Source: Hygrocybe punicea (taxonomy: Eukaryota; Basidiomycota; Agaricomycetes; Agaricales; Hygrophoraceae). Taken from it: a stretch of 64,000 bases of DNA. The notes under the pieces are model-generated. The model had not been told where the DNA came from and did no database searches. It was given only the letters and a program-made list of their open reading frames with translations. The DNA lies in contig OY744468.1 of assembly GCA_963556145.1 (NCBI GenBank), positions 2,170,001 to 2,234,000 of the forward strand, written 5' to 3'. Numbering within the stretch: the stretch's first letter is position 1; every line of letters begins with the position of its first letter. Shown in pieces: positions 1 through 9,733 of the stretch. The translations under genes were made by a program, and so were the position numbers.

Positions 1-935
1 GCTACCTTATTCCCAGCCAAACAGAAGGCACAGACATCAATGCCAGCTTCAGATCAGGACCATCAGTTCTCCCTATTCACACTAGTGTTGCCACAGTCCG
101 GTCTTTTTTTGGACCGTTGCAAGACCGTGGCTGGACCGTTGGCAAAATAAAATAGATAAAATTCTGGAAATATTCAAGAAACTGCTCTGCTATGTTGACT
201 ATATACCAGAATATTTCTGAGATTTCTGATAATTTATTTGAATTTTAATCTGCAACGGTCCAGCCATGGTCTTGCAATGGTCCCAAAAAAGACCAGACCG
301 TGGCAACACTAATTCACACAATTGATGACCACGGTTGTGGGTGCAATTGCCCCCAAGCCCTCCACTCCCAAGCACAAGCACTCCCTTGATCTGTCTCCAT
401 TCACAGTGCCTGTCAAACCCGAAATTGGTGATCTTTACAAATACCTGGTTTATGCTCGGGATCATCTTGGAGTGCCAACTGCATGTGACCATGAGGCTGC
501 ACTAAGTCGTGAAGATTATGGGCCAGACATCATTGGTTCATTCAAGGTCTCTGACCTCACAGAACTTGGGTTATCAAAAGCAATGCAGTTGATAGCAGGT
601 TGTGCTAGCTGGAAATGGATCCAGAAGAGGCAGCGTCTAGCTGTGAGATCTGGTCACCGTTCTCTATCAGTTGATGATCAACCAGCACCCATCCAGCTGC
701 TCATGCTGCTACTCCGGTTCTGTCCCAAGATAACATTATCCAGTATGAGTACAGATGGGAAGATGGTGGTGCCTGTACCTGGTTTGGACCTGTGATGACC
801 CCTGGTGATCAGACAGCAGATGACTGCTGTACGTGGTATTACAATCAGCAACTCAAGGTCCTCATCCCCATACCACCAGGTTTCCATGCTCCACTGAGGG
901 AAGGAGAAGAAGACATGCCAGCATGGGCTACCTAG
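1..935 (+). pseudogene. SAM-like-domain protein fragment, interrupted by a MITE
   Basis: The frame opens at the window edge and runs to base 81. It resumes at 320 in the same frame once the MITE (83-311) and one 8-bp target copy are removed (codons Q-L-M-T-T follow). A SAM-like helical stretch lies around bases 500-620, with the pattern GPDIIGSFKVSDLTELGLS. After about base 680 the frame shifts by one. A downstream block then reads YEYRWEDGGACTWFGPVM and ends at TAG 933-935. From memory this two-block layout (SAM-like part, then a Tyr/Trp-rich part) recurs in dispersed agaricomycete gene families of unknown function. The frameshift could be an unrecognised intron, but with the MITE in the exon a decayed copy is more likely. 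The 5' end lies outside the window. Confidence 0.5.
83..311. mobile_element. hAT-type MITE with perfect 8-bp TSD
   Basis: This is a 229-bp element with near-palindromic arms. It starts TAGTGTTGCCACAGTCCGG and ends with the inverted equivalent GGCAACACTA. It is flanked by a perfect 8-bp direct repeat ATTCACAC (75-82 and 312-319). An 8-bp duplication with TAG-type termini fits the hAT superfamily. It has no coding capacity. It sits in the SAM-like gene, and clean excision would restore that frame. Confidence 0.88.
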
Positions 936-1039
936 TATTTACATGTAGCTACCATATCTCAAGGACTTTGCACATATTCGCACCATATAAACATGTTGCC
1001 CAACTCAAATACAATGAGATTGTGTGACAACTAGACAGG

Positions 1040-2270
1040 ACATACAAAAGCTAGCGATGCAGAAGATACATGTAACCAGATGACCGAAACCATCCTGCAG
1101 CCTTCTCTGGTGTTATAGTATCCATTGTGCTGACTAGTGTTGCCTCAACTCAGCTGGTCAGGAAAAGCTGATCCCAGTTCTGATTTTTTGGTGCACAACC
1201 AGCTTGCTCACAGGCTGATATTTTGTAGCTTTGGTCTATAGCTACAAAATATCAGCCCATGAGAAAGCTGGTTGTGCACCAAAAAATCAGAACCCGGATC
1301 AGCTTTTCCTGACCAGCTGAGTTGAGGCAACACTAGTGCTGACAACATTGAAAAGGCTGCAGTCATCTGAATGATGGCAGAGGTAAGACTTGATTGATGG
1401 GAAGGCAAGTTCAATAGGGTTGTAGTCAGGGAAGTATGGGGGCAGATATATTAGTCAGCAGCCTAGAACACATGTTAGAGTATCAACTTCACAACAAAGG
1501 GAGGACATACGCGCTTCAACCTCAACAAGCTCTCTGACCTCTTCTGTGTGGTGGACGTTGCAGTTATTGAGGACTAGAACACTCCACAGCCCAGGATATG
1601 GATTGGTGAGAGGTATCTGGATAAAGGCATCAGTATTTGTAGAGTAGCAGAAATGAAAAAAAAAACATGACCATCTCATGAAGAAAGTGAATGAACCACT
1701 CTCCATTCACTGAGCCCTCAATGAGATCATATGCGATGATCCCATCCAGTGTGAGGACTGGTAGGATGTCCACGTACAAAGGCCTGTCATTGCATGCACT
1801 GAGCTCCAACCAATGACCAACCATACCACCTGCTGTGGGCCCGATCATTGATGGCACTCTCATTGGTGAACATCAACATAGCGGGGTCTGGAACCTTGGC
1901 CCCAATCTGATTCATGAAGATTGCATGTTGGAGGTCATTCCGTTCAAGGGCTTGAACGGATACACACTTGTTTGAAAAGTGGAGCCGGCAAAGGGTGCGC
2001 ATGATAGTTGTGAGAGATACAAACACGTTGCGTTGGACTTGGAGTTCAAGTTGTAGTTCATCAAGGTATAGTGTGTGGTGATGCAAAGGAAGTAAATGAA
2101 TGAAGCTGATGTCAAGAGATGTAAGAATGCGCCAATGCACAGCTAGTTGGGCACAACAATTGTATGTGAGGCCATATATCTGATGGTACTGAAGAGTCTT
2201 GTAAACAAGTGATTTGTCAACCCCAAGAAGATCACAGATCTCCTTGGGTTTAGTAGTAGATGGTTGGGAT
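1040..2270 (-). pseudogene. Tc1/mariner-like (IS630/DDE_3) transposase pseudogene
   Basis: Read on the minus strand, the pieces run in order. First is a helix-turn-helix (KEICDLLGVDKSLVYKTLQYH, near 2250-2190). Next is a linker with FSNKCVSVQALERN. The DDE fold follows: MLMFTNES near 1890, LTLDGIIAYDLIEGSV near 1750, LVLNNCNVHH near 1570 and PPYFPDYNPIELAFPSIKS near 1430. A C-terminal ITPEKAAGWFRSSGY lies near 1100. The first two catalytic Asp positions (expected DE and LDN) are both Asn, which means GAT to AAT. Frameshifts occur near 1650 and 1800. MITE 1135-1335 splits the 3' end between the NPIE motif and the C-terminus. Terminal inverted repeats of the transposon were not found. Confidence 0.8.
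1135..1335. mobile_element. hAT-type MITE with perfect 8-bp TSD
   Basis: This 201-bp element has long inverted repeats starting TAGTGTTGCCTCAACTCAGC and folds almost end to end. A perfect 8-bp duplication GTGCTGAC flanks it (1127-1134 and 1336-1343). It is inserted in the 3' part of the Tc1/mariner pseudogene. Its first ten bases match the MITE at 83-311, but the internal sequence differs, so it is a second family with shared termini. Confidence 0.88.
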
Positions 2271-2491
2271 CCACACCCTGAGATCTTGGGAGATGGTGTG
2301 AGGCAGCATGGTGCTGGTTGAAAGGTAAGTTACAGTTGCAACTCAGCATGTCTATTAGAGTTCAGCTTAGCTGGCAGCAGAGTTGCACCACAATGAAACT
2401 TTTCTCAAATTCCGCATAGATATGAAATCAGCTGTAATGGCTTTTCAAGCTGAGCTATTACCCTTTGTCATGCCTCATCCTCAAATCCATC

Positions 2492-2827
2492 TCATGTGAT
2501 ATCAAATCCAGCTCCATCAACTGCACATAACTCAGCCACCATGTTCTCGAAGTCATTCCATGTGCCTATATCAAGCTTGTTGAGGAATTTGTAATATTGG
2601 GGTGACATTTTGTATTTGTGGTATTTGTGTTGGTTGAGAATGTATGAGATGTTGGGTTCATTGAGGTTGTATTCAATGACATGAGTTGTATTGAGATTTT
2701 TATTTTTGTATTTGTTGCAATCATCACATGAGTCATGACCATCATCCTTGTCCAGCCATTTTACCCCACCCAACTGCAGTAGCCCCAGTTCAACACTTTC
2801 CAACACTTCAATATATGCTGGTTTCAT
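2492..2827 (-). CDS. Hypothetical ORF, unrecognised
   Basis: This is a 111-codon open frame with several Lys/Tyr/Asn/His-rich stretches and a CDDC pair. No domain was recognised. It lies among decayed mobile sequence and has no convincing upstream exon. Bases around it (2280-2490) look like leftover non-coding DNA. It may be a remnant of a transposon gene or a chance ORF. Confidence 0.15.
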   Translation of the reverse strand: MKPAYIEVLESVELGLLQLGGVKWLDKDDGHDSCDDCNKYKNKNLNTTHVIEYNLNEPNISYILNQHKYHKYKMSPQYYKFLNKLDIGTWNDFENMVAELCAVDGAGFDIT

Positions 2828-4000
2828 TTACCTTCATGTTATACCCACAATTCCAACATTGCTTTCATTCAATGCTTCCCACAGTCTTGGTGTTATCATT
2901 ATCTCAATTGGGTCAACCAGAGATGGTCTCTAACAGGGTCCTGACTAGATGTAGAGGCTCCAGATTGTGTGGATCCATATCCTGTCCACTCCCACTCTGT
3001 TACACTCAATTCCACTCTGGATTCCAACTCCAGAATTGTTCCCATCAATGATATGATGTCCATAATAGAGGACCTCAAGCTTGCCTATGTGGTTCCTGGT
3101 AAAAGTCCTTGTCAGGTACCCTGAAGCCAAATTAGATAGATTTGGCCATATATAGAACCATCAGTTGATCAGTTGGAAACCAGTGGCATGGGTGTATTAT
3201 ATAATAACATAACTGGTTGTGCACCAAAAAATCAGAACTGGGATCAGCTTTTCCTGACCAGCCAAGTTGAGGCAACACTACACCAGTCCACATCACTACC
3301 AATAATGCTGGGTTGCCTGTGTTGGCATTTTCTATGCCAAATGACAGAGAGGAGGAGAGTCACTCAAAATTTTGCAATTTCCTAAACTGCTAAAAATCCA
3401 CAAGAAGTCTCAATATTTACTACAATGGCTGTAAAAGCACTGGTCCAAAAACTGGTCCAATGAGTAGCTGTCCAAGTAAGAATATATTTTTAGAGTACAA
3501 GAATAGTGTCTAATTTAGAACTTTGTGATGCCAACATAGAAAACAACCAACAAGTCTGACAAAACATCAAGAGGTCTGAAAAAGGTCAAGTTTCCAAAAG
3601 CTTTCAACAAGAGACACCAATACATGATATAAAAATAGAAAGAATCACGAGTAGCTACTACATGGTGCACTGAAGGTCCAATTACGTCACAATCAGCCAA
3701 CTTCTAGAGTGTAAAAGTCGCATACCTACCATACCTCTAAATAATGACACTATTTACCTGCTTAGTAAAAGACTGATCCACAGAAAAATAACTCACTTAT
3801 AAGGGACATCTCTAAGCTGGAAATCCAGCCCACTCCAAACAAACCTGTCAATGCTGTACCAAAATTATGAAGGATAAATCAGAGACATTATGGGGGAGAC
3901 ACCTACATGAGTGTGAATGATTTCATGCTGAGATTCATGATTCTGTCTTGTATTAATTGCTTTAGGGAACCTGGAACTCGAGGGCTTATTCGCCTTCCCC
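2828..4000. other. Gene-poor stretch, no supported coding content
   Basis: Only short ORFs without recognisable domains are present. The one identifiable item is a truncated MITE copy at 3213-3280. The rest is AT-rich, unremarkable sequence with no tRNA-like or repeat structure that I could see. Confidence 0.4.
3213..3280. mobile_element. Truncated copy of the second MITE family
   Basis: About 68 bp match the right arm of the 1135-1335 MITE, from CTGGTTGTGCACCAAAAAAT to the terminus GGCAACACTA. A few substitutions are present. The left arm is missing, so no TSD can be assigned. Confidence 0.8.
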
Positions 4001-4004
4001 TACT

Positions 4005-5346
4005 CTAGGACAGGTGAGTACCATTAATGGTGTGCATAGAGGACAGTATCCCAGTTTTCCTGCTTACTGGTATGAGAAACAAGTCAAATGTGTGCTGGGC
4101 TGTGACAACCAACCCTCCCCTTATATATGCATCCACTCCAAAGCTTTGCAACACCACCTGTGTGTCCAGTGGATTCTCTGGATACAGTATGAGGTTAATC
4201 ACAGTCACAAATGACATGGCAGAAACAGCTCTGGCACACCAAATTCAAATGTGAAGGTGAATGATTTGCCCCACAGATTTGATAGCCCCACAGTTGCATC
4301 AACTCTGCGAACAAGACAAGCCCCAATTCCAACCACGGATGACTGTACCTGGAGGGAAGGCAGAGCAAATTGGCCATGGCAGATATTGGTGTTGATGTTC
4401 TCAATATGGAGCGAAACTGGTATGTCCTGTGTAGTCGTCATAAATTGCTCAAAGAAGTCCTGGTTATCACCCGTCGGAGGACTCGGCGGAGCAAACTTCC
4501 ATTCAATCTGTTTCATGTTGTCTCCAGGCCCAAGGTGAAATCCCTACTTGATTTCAACTATGATTCATATGCGGGTGGATGTAGATGTTAACTGACTGTT
4601 ATATCTGCACTCCCAATCTGTGTGGACAAAGAATTGGTCAGATGTATCAGAATGATTGGATGTAATGATACAGTACTGGAACTCCGTGGTACCGCACTTC
4701 AACAAGGGCAGAAAGTGTGATGTTGATTACCGAAGGGTTGACGATATGTACGTCTGCTGTCGCACGCATGTACTTTCCACAGATTTCACTTCCGAATATT
4801 CTAATATTCGATATGCGCACTCGGTCTCGGAAAGAGTCAAATCCTAGAGTGCAAAAACAGTCACAAAAGATATTCGCAGGAAAGACAGCACAACAGAAAC
4901 GCCGAACCATTGAATGACAGATGTTTTGGCATTTTAACACCGCTGGCACTGACTTGATTTGACTTAATATCAGCGAAGTAGTCAAATCTGTGGATATCGA
5001 GCAAGACACTGAGTCTCTTGTCTAGTAAAATGGACTTGGAGAGGTCAGCAAATCTATTTCAGAGCGGAGTTCAGAGTAGAAAAGGGTGTAATTGGTTTAT
5101 TACAGACCCAGCAGCATCATTGATCCTGAAAGCGGTGGAAAGTCTTGTTTGTATGAGCCCAGGAATGCAAGTCTCGGCGACTACTTTGCCACCGTACATG
5201 ACTGGAATGGGATCCTGAAAACGCATCACTGCAAATGGTGGCATGCCTTCAACATCAAAATCCACTGCAAAGTCCCTCCTGCCCGACCTGAGGTAATATC
5301 TGAGATGAGTATTTTTCCCCTCTTGAAAAACTGACAAAACCGACAA
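4005..5346 (-). pseudogene. DUF3712/Tag1-like protein fragments
   Basis: Several minus-strand segments occur in consistent order. The first contains RYYLRSGRRDFAVDFDVEG (about 5280). The second contains RATADVHIVNPSVINITL (about 4750). A third near 4400 contains QDFFEQFMTTTQDIPVSLH. The last contains LYPENPLDTQVVLQSFGVDA and a FDLFLIPVSRKTG stretch (about 4150). The NPS/NPL plus beta-strand pattern and the late F-x-x-F-x-I-P motif resemble the LEA-like repeats of fungal DUF3712 (Tag1-type) membrane proteins; this is inference from pattern only. I found no N-terminal transmembrane helix, and stops or unresolved introns separate the pieces. It looks like a degraded or partial gene. Confidence 0.35.
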
Positions 5347-5585
5347 ACTGACTCAGGAGTAGCGAGGCTCAAGCGTAATGTCAATGCCTCGATGACTGAT
5401 GCTGCGCTCTCGTCTGGAGGAGGGAAAGGTAATATCTATGCCTCTGTGAACTTCGCTGAAAAACCAGTATGGTGAAAGAAACTTGATACCTTCCATCGAC
5501 AGCCAGGGTTCCCATTTACAGGTCGTAGGGTAACCTAGAAGTGTACACATGTGACCAGAGATCACAGACCTTAACACGATATCAC

Positions 5586-6085
5586 TTACTGGAACCTTAT
5601 CAAATTCACTTTCAAGAGACCAGCCGAGATCCTTGTCGCCGGTGGGACAAATGCTGCCACAAGGACAAGTCGGTTTGAGAACAACATGTGCAAAATGAAA
5701 AATGCAAACGTACTAATACTGTTCATCTGAGGCAATTCGTAATTTCCACCAGTAAGGGTCTGATGTTGCATAGACGCCATCGCCTGGCTGACATCCTGCA
5801 GCGGCTCGGATGTGGCAATCGAATCGAGCATTTTTGATCCTGCATTGGCCATCCGGTAATAATTCCAGGCTCCACTAAAGAGACGGATTAGTTTCCCTGC
5901 CATCCAGATTTTATTAGAGACTCTACCTGTTCAGCTTCGTCGACTACTTGGAGGTAACCGGGTGGAATAGCACAAACGACCTCCTCTCGATCATTACTAT
6001 TTAGGAGAGTTGCAAGATTGAGATGGTGGGCATTTGTGATGGTGTATGTGCCACAAGACAGGATCATGGTGGAGTCGAACAACAA
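5586..6085 (-). pseudogene. Possible ricin-B-like (beta-trefoil) lectin fragment
   Basis: The frame begins MLFDSTMILSCGTYTITN; the second Met at 6067 may be the true start. The G-x-Y-x-I-x-N opening followed by a hydrophobic strand is the usual first strand pair of fungal beta-trefoil lectin domains. A second block from about 5896 contains GAWNYYRMANAGSKMLDS in another frame, and the 30-base gap between the blocks is too short for a normal intron. The gene is therefore probably frameshifted. The lectin assignment rests on a weak motif and could be wrong. The fold-back element at 6141 lies just upstream of its 5' end. Confidence 0.28.
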
Positions 6086-6140
6086 GGACCGGTGTCGATG
6101 CCATATCGTACATGGGAATATATGTCAACTCTGAACCTAA

Positions 6141-8131
6141 CACATCAGGACTTTCCACATTTAGTCGGGATCTAAAGTGATTTCTAAAGTTAGCACCAAA
6201 ATATAATCTTTAGATTTACATTTAGGCCTAGCCTAAATATTGAATTTAAGTCACAAATAAATGTATATCTAAATTATTTATTTATTTTCATCTTTAGGTT
6301 ATTCTTGCAATCAAAATAATTATCAGATCTATATTGTAAGGGGAAAGTATAATTTAGTTCCAAGTTTACTCAAATTTCTAGTCCAAATTTAGGCATCACC
6401 TAAAGGCAGGCCAAAATTAAAACTTTCGGTAGCGTTAAAATAATAAATTTAATAATTATCAAAATGTAAGATTTTCGGCAGCTATTTAAATTCAGAGTTG
6501 TTGTTAGATCTAAAGCTATTGCCCGCGCCATTGCCCGCTCGTCGCCCGCCCGTCGCCCACCCATTGCCCACCCATCTCCCAATCTTACCTCACAAGCCCA
6601 GCTCCAACGTCAATTGACATGGTGGTGGGGTTCGTGAGGTGATGACAGAGGTAGGGGAGAGGCAGGTGGGGGAGATGGCGGGGGCGACAAGGGTGTACGG
6701 GGGCACGACAGAATGAGAGCGGGGAGATGGCGGGGGCACGATAGGATGGGAGGGTGACGAGCGTGGGTGATGAGGGTGTGGGAGATGGCGGGGGCACGAT
6801 AGGATGGGAGGGCGACGAGGGTGTAGGTGATGAGGTGTGGGAGATGGCGTGGGCATGGCACGATGGGATGGGAGGAGATGGCGTGGGGGACGAGGGAGTG
6901 GGAGGGTGAGGAGATGGCGTGGGCGTGGGCGACAAGGGTGTGGCGTGGGCGACGAGGGTGTGGATGACGAGGGTGTGGGAGATGGCGTGGGGTGTGGGCG
7001 AGGGAGGTGATGGCGGAGGTGGCTTGGCGGGAGATGGCGTTGGCGATGAGGGTGAGGGAGATGGCGTGGACATGGGTGAGGGAGATGGCGGGGGCACGAT
7101 GGGAGGACGACGAGAGGGTGTGGGAGATTGCGTGGTGATGGGATGGGATGGTGGGGAGATGGCGTGCCAGGCGTGGGTGTGGACGAGGGAGACGGCGCGG
7201 GCGGCATGGCCATGGGGGATCCAATTTTGGATGGGTTAGATGTGGGCGACGAGAGCGTGGGCGACGAGAGTGTGGCGATGAGAGCGTGGGCGATGAGAGC
7301 GTGGCGATGAGAGCGTCGCGTGTGCGACGAGGGTGCGGCGTGGGCGACAAGGGTGTGGGAGATGGCGAGTGTGAGGAGAGATGGCGACGACGACGAGGGA
7401 GATGGGAGATGGCGTGGGTGTGGACGAGGGAGATGATGGGGAGGGCGGAGGTGTGGGCGACAGCTTGGCAGGAAATCGAGGGTGGGAAATGGCGGCGAGG
7501 GCGAGGGAGATGGCGTGGGGTGTGGGAGATCGTCATACTTGGGCAGGGGAGATGCCGGGGATGGGATGAGCGGGAGCGGGAGAGATGGCGAGATGGCGTC
7601 ACGGTGGGTGTGAGGTCGAAAAAAAAAATTTGATTGGTTTTGTCGACATCGGAGCTGGGTTCAGGTCATGATTGGGAGGTGGGCGACGGGTGGGCGACGG
7701 GTGGGCGATGGGTGGGCGATGGGTGGACGACGGGTGGGCGATTGCGCGGGCAATAGCTTTAGTTCTGATTGAAATTTGGAATGTTGATAACCGCCGAAAT
7801 TTTTTTTTTTGATAACTATTAAATCCATTATTTTAGTCACACTGAAAGTTTAAATTTTGGCCTGCCTTTGGATGATACCTAAATTTAGACTAGCAAATTT
7901 GAGTCAACTTGTAGCGAAATTCTGTTTTCCTTCCACAATTTAGAACAGGTCATCATTTTAATTGTAAACCTAGTCTAAAGATGAAACTAAATAAATACTT
8001 TAGATGTACATTTATTTGTGACTTAAATTCAATATTTAGGCTAGGCCTAAATGTAAATCTAAAAATTATATTTTTCCGCTCACTTTAGAAACCACTTTAG
8101 ACCCCAACTAAATGTTGGAACTCCTGAGGTG
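6141..8131. mobile_element. Fold-back (CACTA/CMC-like) element with ~460-bp TIRs
   Basis: The left terminus CACATCAGGACTTTCCACAT pairs with the right terminus CACCTCAGGAGTTCCAACAT on the opposite strand. Pairing continues for roughly 460 bp per arm, including TTTAGGCCTAGCCTAAATAT in both. A 3-bp direct repeat TAA (6138-6140 and 8132-8134) flanks it. CAC termini with a 3-bp TSD fit the CACTA/CMC superfamily. No transposase is encoded, so it is non-autonomous. The centre is a G-rich minisatellite. The right end lies 59 bp before the SUA5 start codon. Confidence 0.7.
6540..7760 (+). repeat. G-rich minisatellite core of the fold-back element
   Basis: The plus strand is strongly G-rich and C-poor and is built of degenerate GGGAGATGGCG / GTGGGCGACGAGGGTGT units. 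A cleaner 11-bp array (GGGTGGGCGAC and variants, about six copies) lies at about 7676-7742. Long ORFs on both strands (Pro/His/Ser-rich or Gly/Arg/Trp-rich) come only from low complexity and are not genes. Confidence 0.8.
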
Positions 8132-8190
8132 TAAGTAACTTATCTTATCAATTATTATTTTGACTTATATGGATTTGACTTGCTAGTCAC

Positions 8191-9462
8191 ATGGAACTAT
8201 CAACCCAAGTCTTGCAATGCGATCCAGAATCCATTTCGTTTCGCTCAACCTCTGAAAAGCCCGACGTCTCCTGTACCAAGACTCTGCAAGCCTTGCAAAC
8301 CGCTTCACACCATCTCGTCAACCTGCTACAACCGGTTGCATTTCCCACCGAAACAGTCTACGGTCTGGGAGCACTGGCTCTGAACTCATGTGCCGCCTCA
8401 CGCATTTTTTCAACCAAGGGTCGCCCTCCAGATAACCCATTAATTGTTCACGTCTCTTCTGCAGCTATGCTTCATGGGCTCCTACCGAAGAATTACATAC
8501 TTTCTAAACCATACCAGATTCTTATGAATCATTTTTGGCCCGGCGCATTGACACTCTTATTTCCGAGCGACCCTGACATTGTACCGCGTATGATCACGGC
8601 AAACCAGCCCACAGTAGCCATCCGGATGCCTTCGCATCCGGTAGCAAGAGCTTTAATCGCCGTGGCGAATGCTCCGATTGCTGCCCCGAGCGCCAACTTG
8701 TCAGGGAAACCTAGTCCCACTCAAGCCAAACATGTTCTGCGAGACCTCGATGGTAGGGTGGGCGTGATCCTGGATGGCGGATCGTGTGATGTAGGAGTGG
8801 AGAGCACTGTCATTGATGGTCTGAATCACGATGGTAACCTTCGCGTTCTGAGGCCTGGCGGGGTTACCGTTGAGGACATTGAGAAGGCCTTACGGGAAGA
8901 TATGCAAGATTCAGAACGCATACCGGACGTCCTTGTTTACCGACGAGATTATACGGATAAAACAATCGAGCAAGCGCCGACGACACCAGGCATGAAATAT
9001 CGACATTATTCACCCTCTGTCCCTGTCATTCTTCTCTTTACATCACCCCCTCCTGTCGGCACCACAAAGTTCACCATTGCTTCACTCTTAGCTTCTCTGA
9101 AAGACAAGGTAACGAATGGGTCGCCATCAGCCAAGATTGGGATCCTAACCCGTACGGATTCACCACTGGCGCACTGTGCGCTGCAAAGCGAAGGCATACA
9201 ATGGCACCGCTATCTCCTTGGTCCGACTTCGAATCCTTCCATTACCGCTCACCGCCTCTTTGACGGTTTGCTCACTCTTGAAAATGAAGGCGTGGATCTG
9301 ATCGTTGTAGAAGAAGTGCCAGAAGACAAGGAAGGGCTCGCAGTCATGAACCGCGTGAAAAAGGCCGCTACAGAAACCCTTTGGATAGATTGTCCGCAGA
9401 AGTCACTTGATATTAACCATCGGTACGCGTCTCACCGAAGAAGCGCCGAGCCAAACCTCTGA
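8191..9462 (+). CDS. SUA5: Threonylcarbamoyl-AMP synthase SUA5
   Basis: This is an intronless 423-codon gene. SUA5 makes threonylcarbamoyl-AMP from threonine, bicarbonate and ATP, the first step of t6A37 synthesis on ANN-decoding tRNAs. It acts in cytosol and often mitochondria. The YrdC domain spans about residues 40-235, with FPTETVYGLGA at 51-61, STKGRPPDNPLIVHV at 74-88, PGALTLLF at 117-124, APSANLSGKPSP at 165-176 and VLRPGGVT at 219-226. TPGMKYRHYSP (265-275) is the linker signature leading into the Sua5-specific C-terminal domain. The length fits fungal Sua5. The start at 8191 is the first Met before the domain. The fold-back element occupies almost the whole upstream region, so the promoter must lie within or just beside transposon sequence. 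Confidence 0.97.
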   Translation: MELSTQVLQCDPESISFRSTSEKPDVSCTKTLQALQTASHHLVNLLQPVAFPTETVYGLGALALNSCAASRIFSTKGRPPDNPLIVHVSSAAMLHGLLPKNYILSKPYQILMNHFWPGALTLLFPSDPDIVPRMITANQPTVAIRMPSHPVARALIAVANAPIAAPSANLSGKPSPTQAKHVLRDLDGRVGVILDGGSCDVGVESTVIDGLNHDGNLRVLRPGGVTVEDIEKALREDMQDSERIPDVLVYRRDYTDKTIEQAPTTPGMKYRHYSPSVPVILLFTSPPPVGTTKFTIASLLASLKDKVTNGSPSAKIGILTRTDSPLAHCALQSEGIQWHRYLLGPTSNPSITAHRLFDGLLTLENEGVDLIVVEEVPEDKEGLAVMNRVKKAATETLWIDCPQKSLDINHRYASHRRSAEPNL

Positions 9463-9733
9463 CCTATGTGATTCAAGACTTTAGAACTTTAGAGAATTAG
9501 AATTGTATAGTTACTACCATCCACAATAGCATTTTCATGTCAATGCTCAAAAGTTGGACGAAGTCATTACCAGCCCGTCGTAAAAGCTCTTCAACGTCAA
9601 GGCAATTTGAGGAAGAATGGCGGTACATGAAAAGAAATGATTTTGATCACGATATAGCGTTGTCTAAAATACAGCATATTTGTTCGTAATTGCAGCGGAA
9701 TAGATCGAGAAACCAAGTATTGGCATAAATCTG

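Noticed and set aside
6585..7633. Long ORFs on both strands (up to 330 codons) in the G-rich minisatellite
   Set aside because: Extreme Pro/His/Ser or Gly/Arg/Trp composition follows directly from GGGAGATGGCG-type repeats; open frames exist on both strands at once; no domain.
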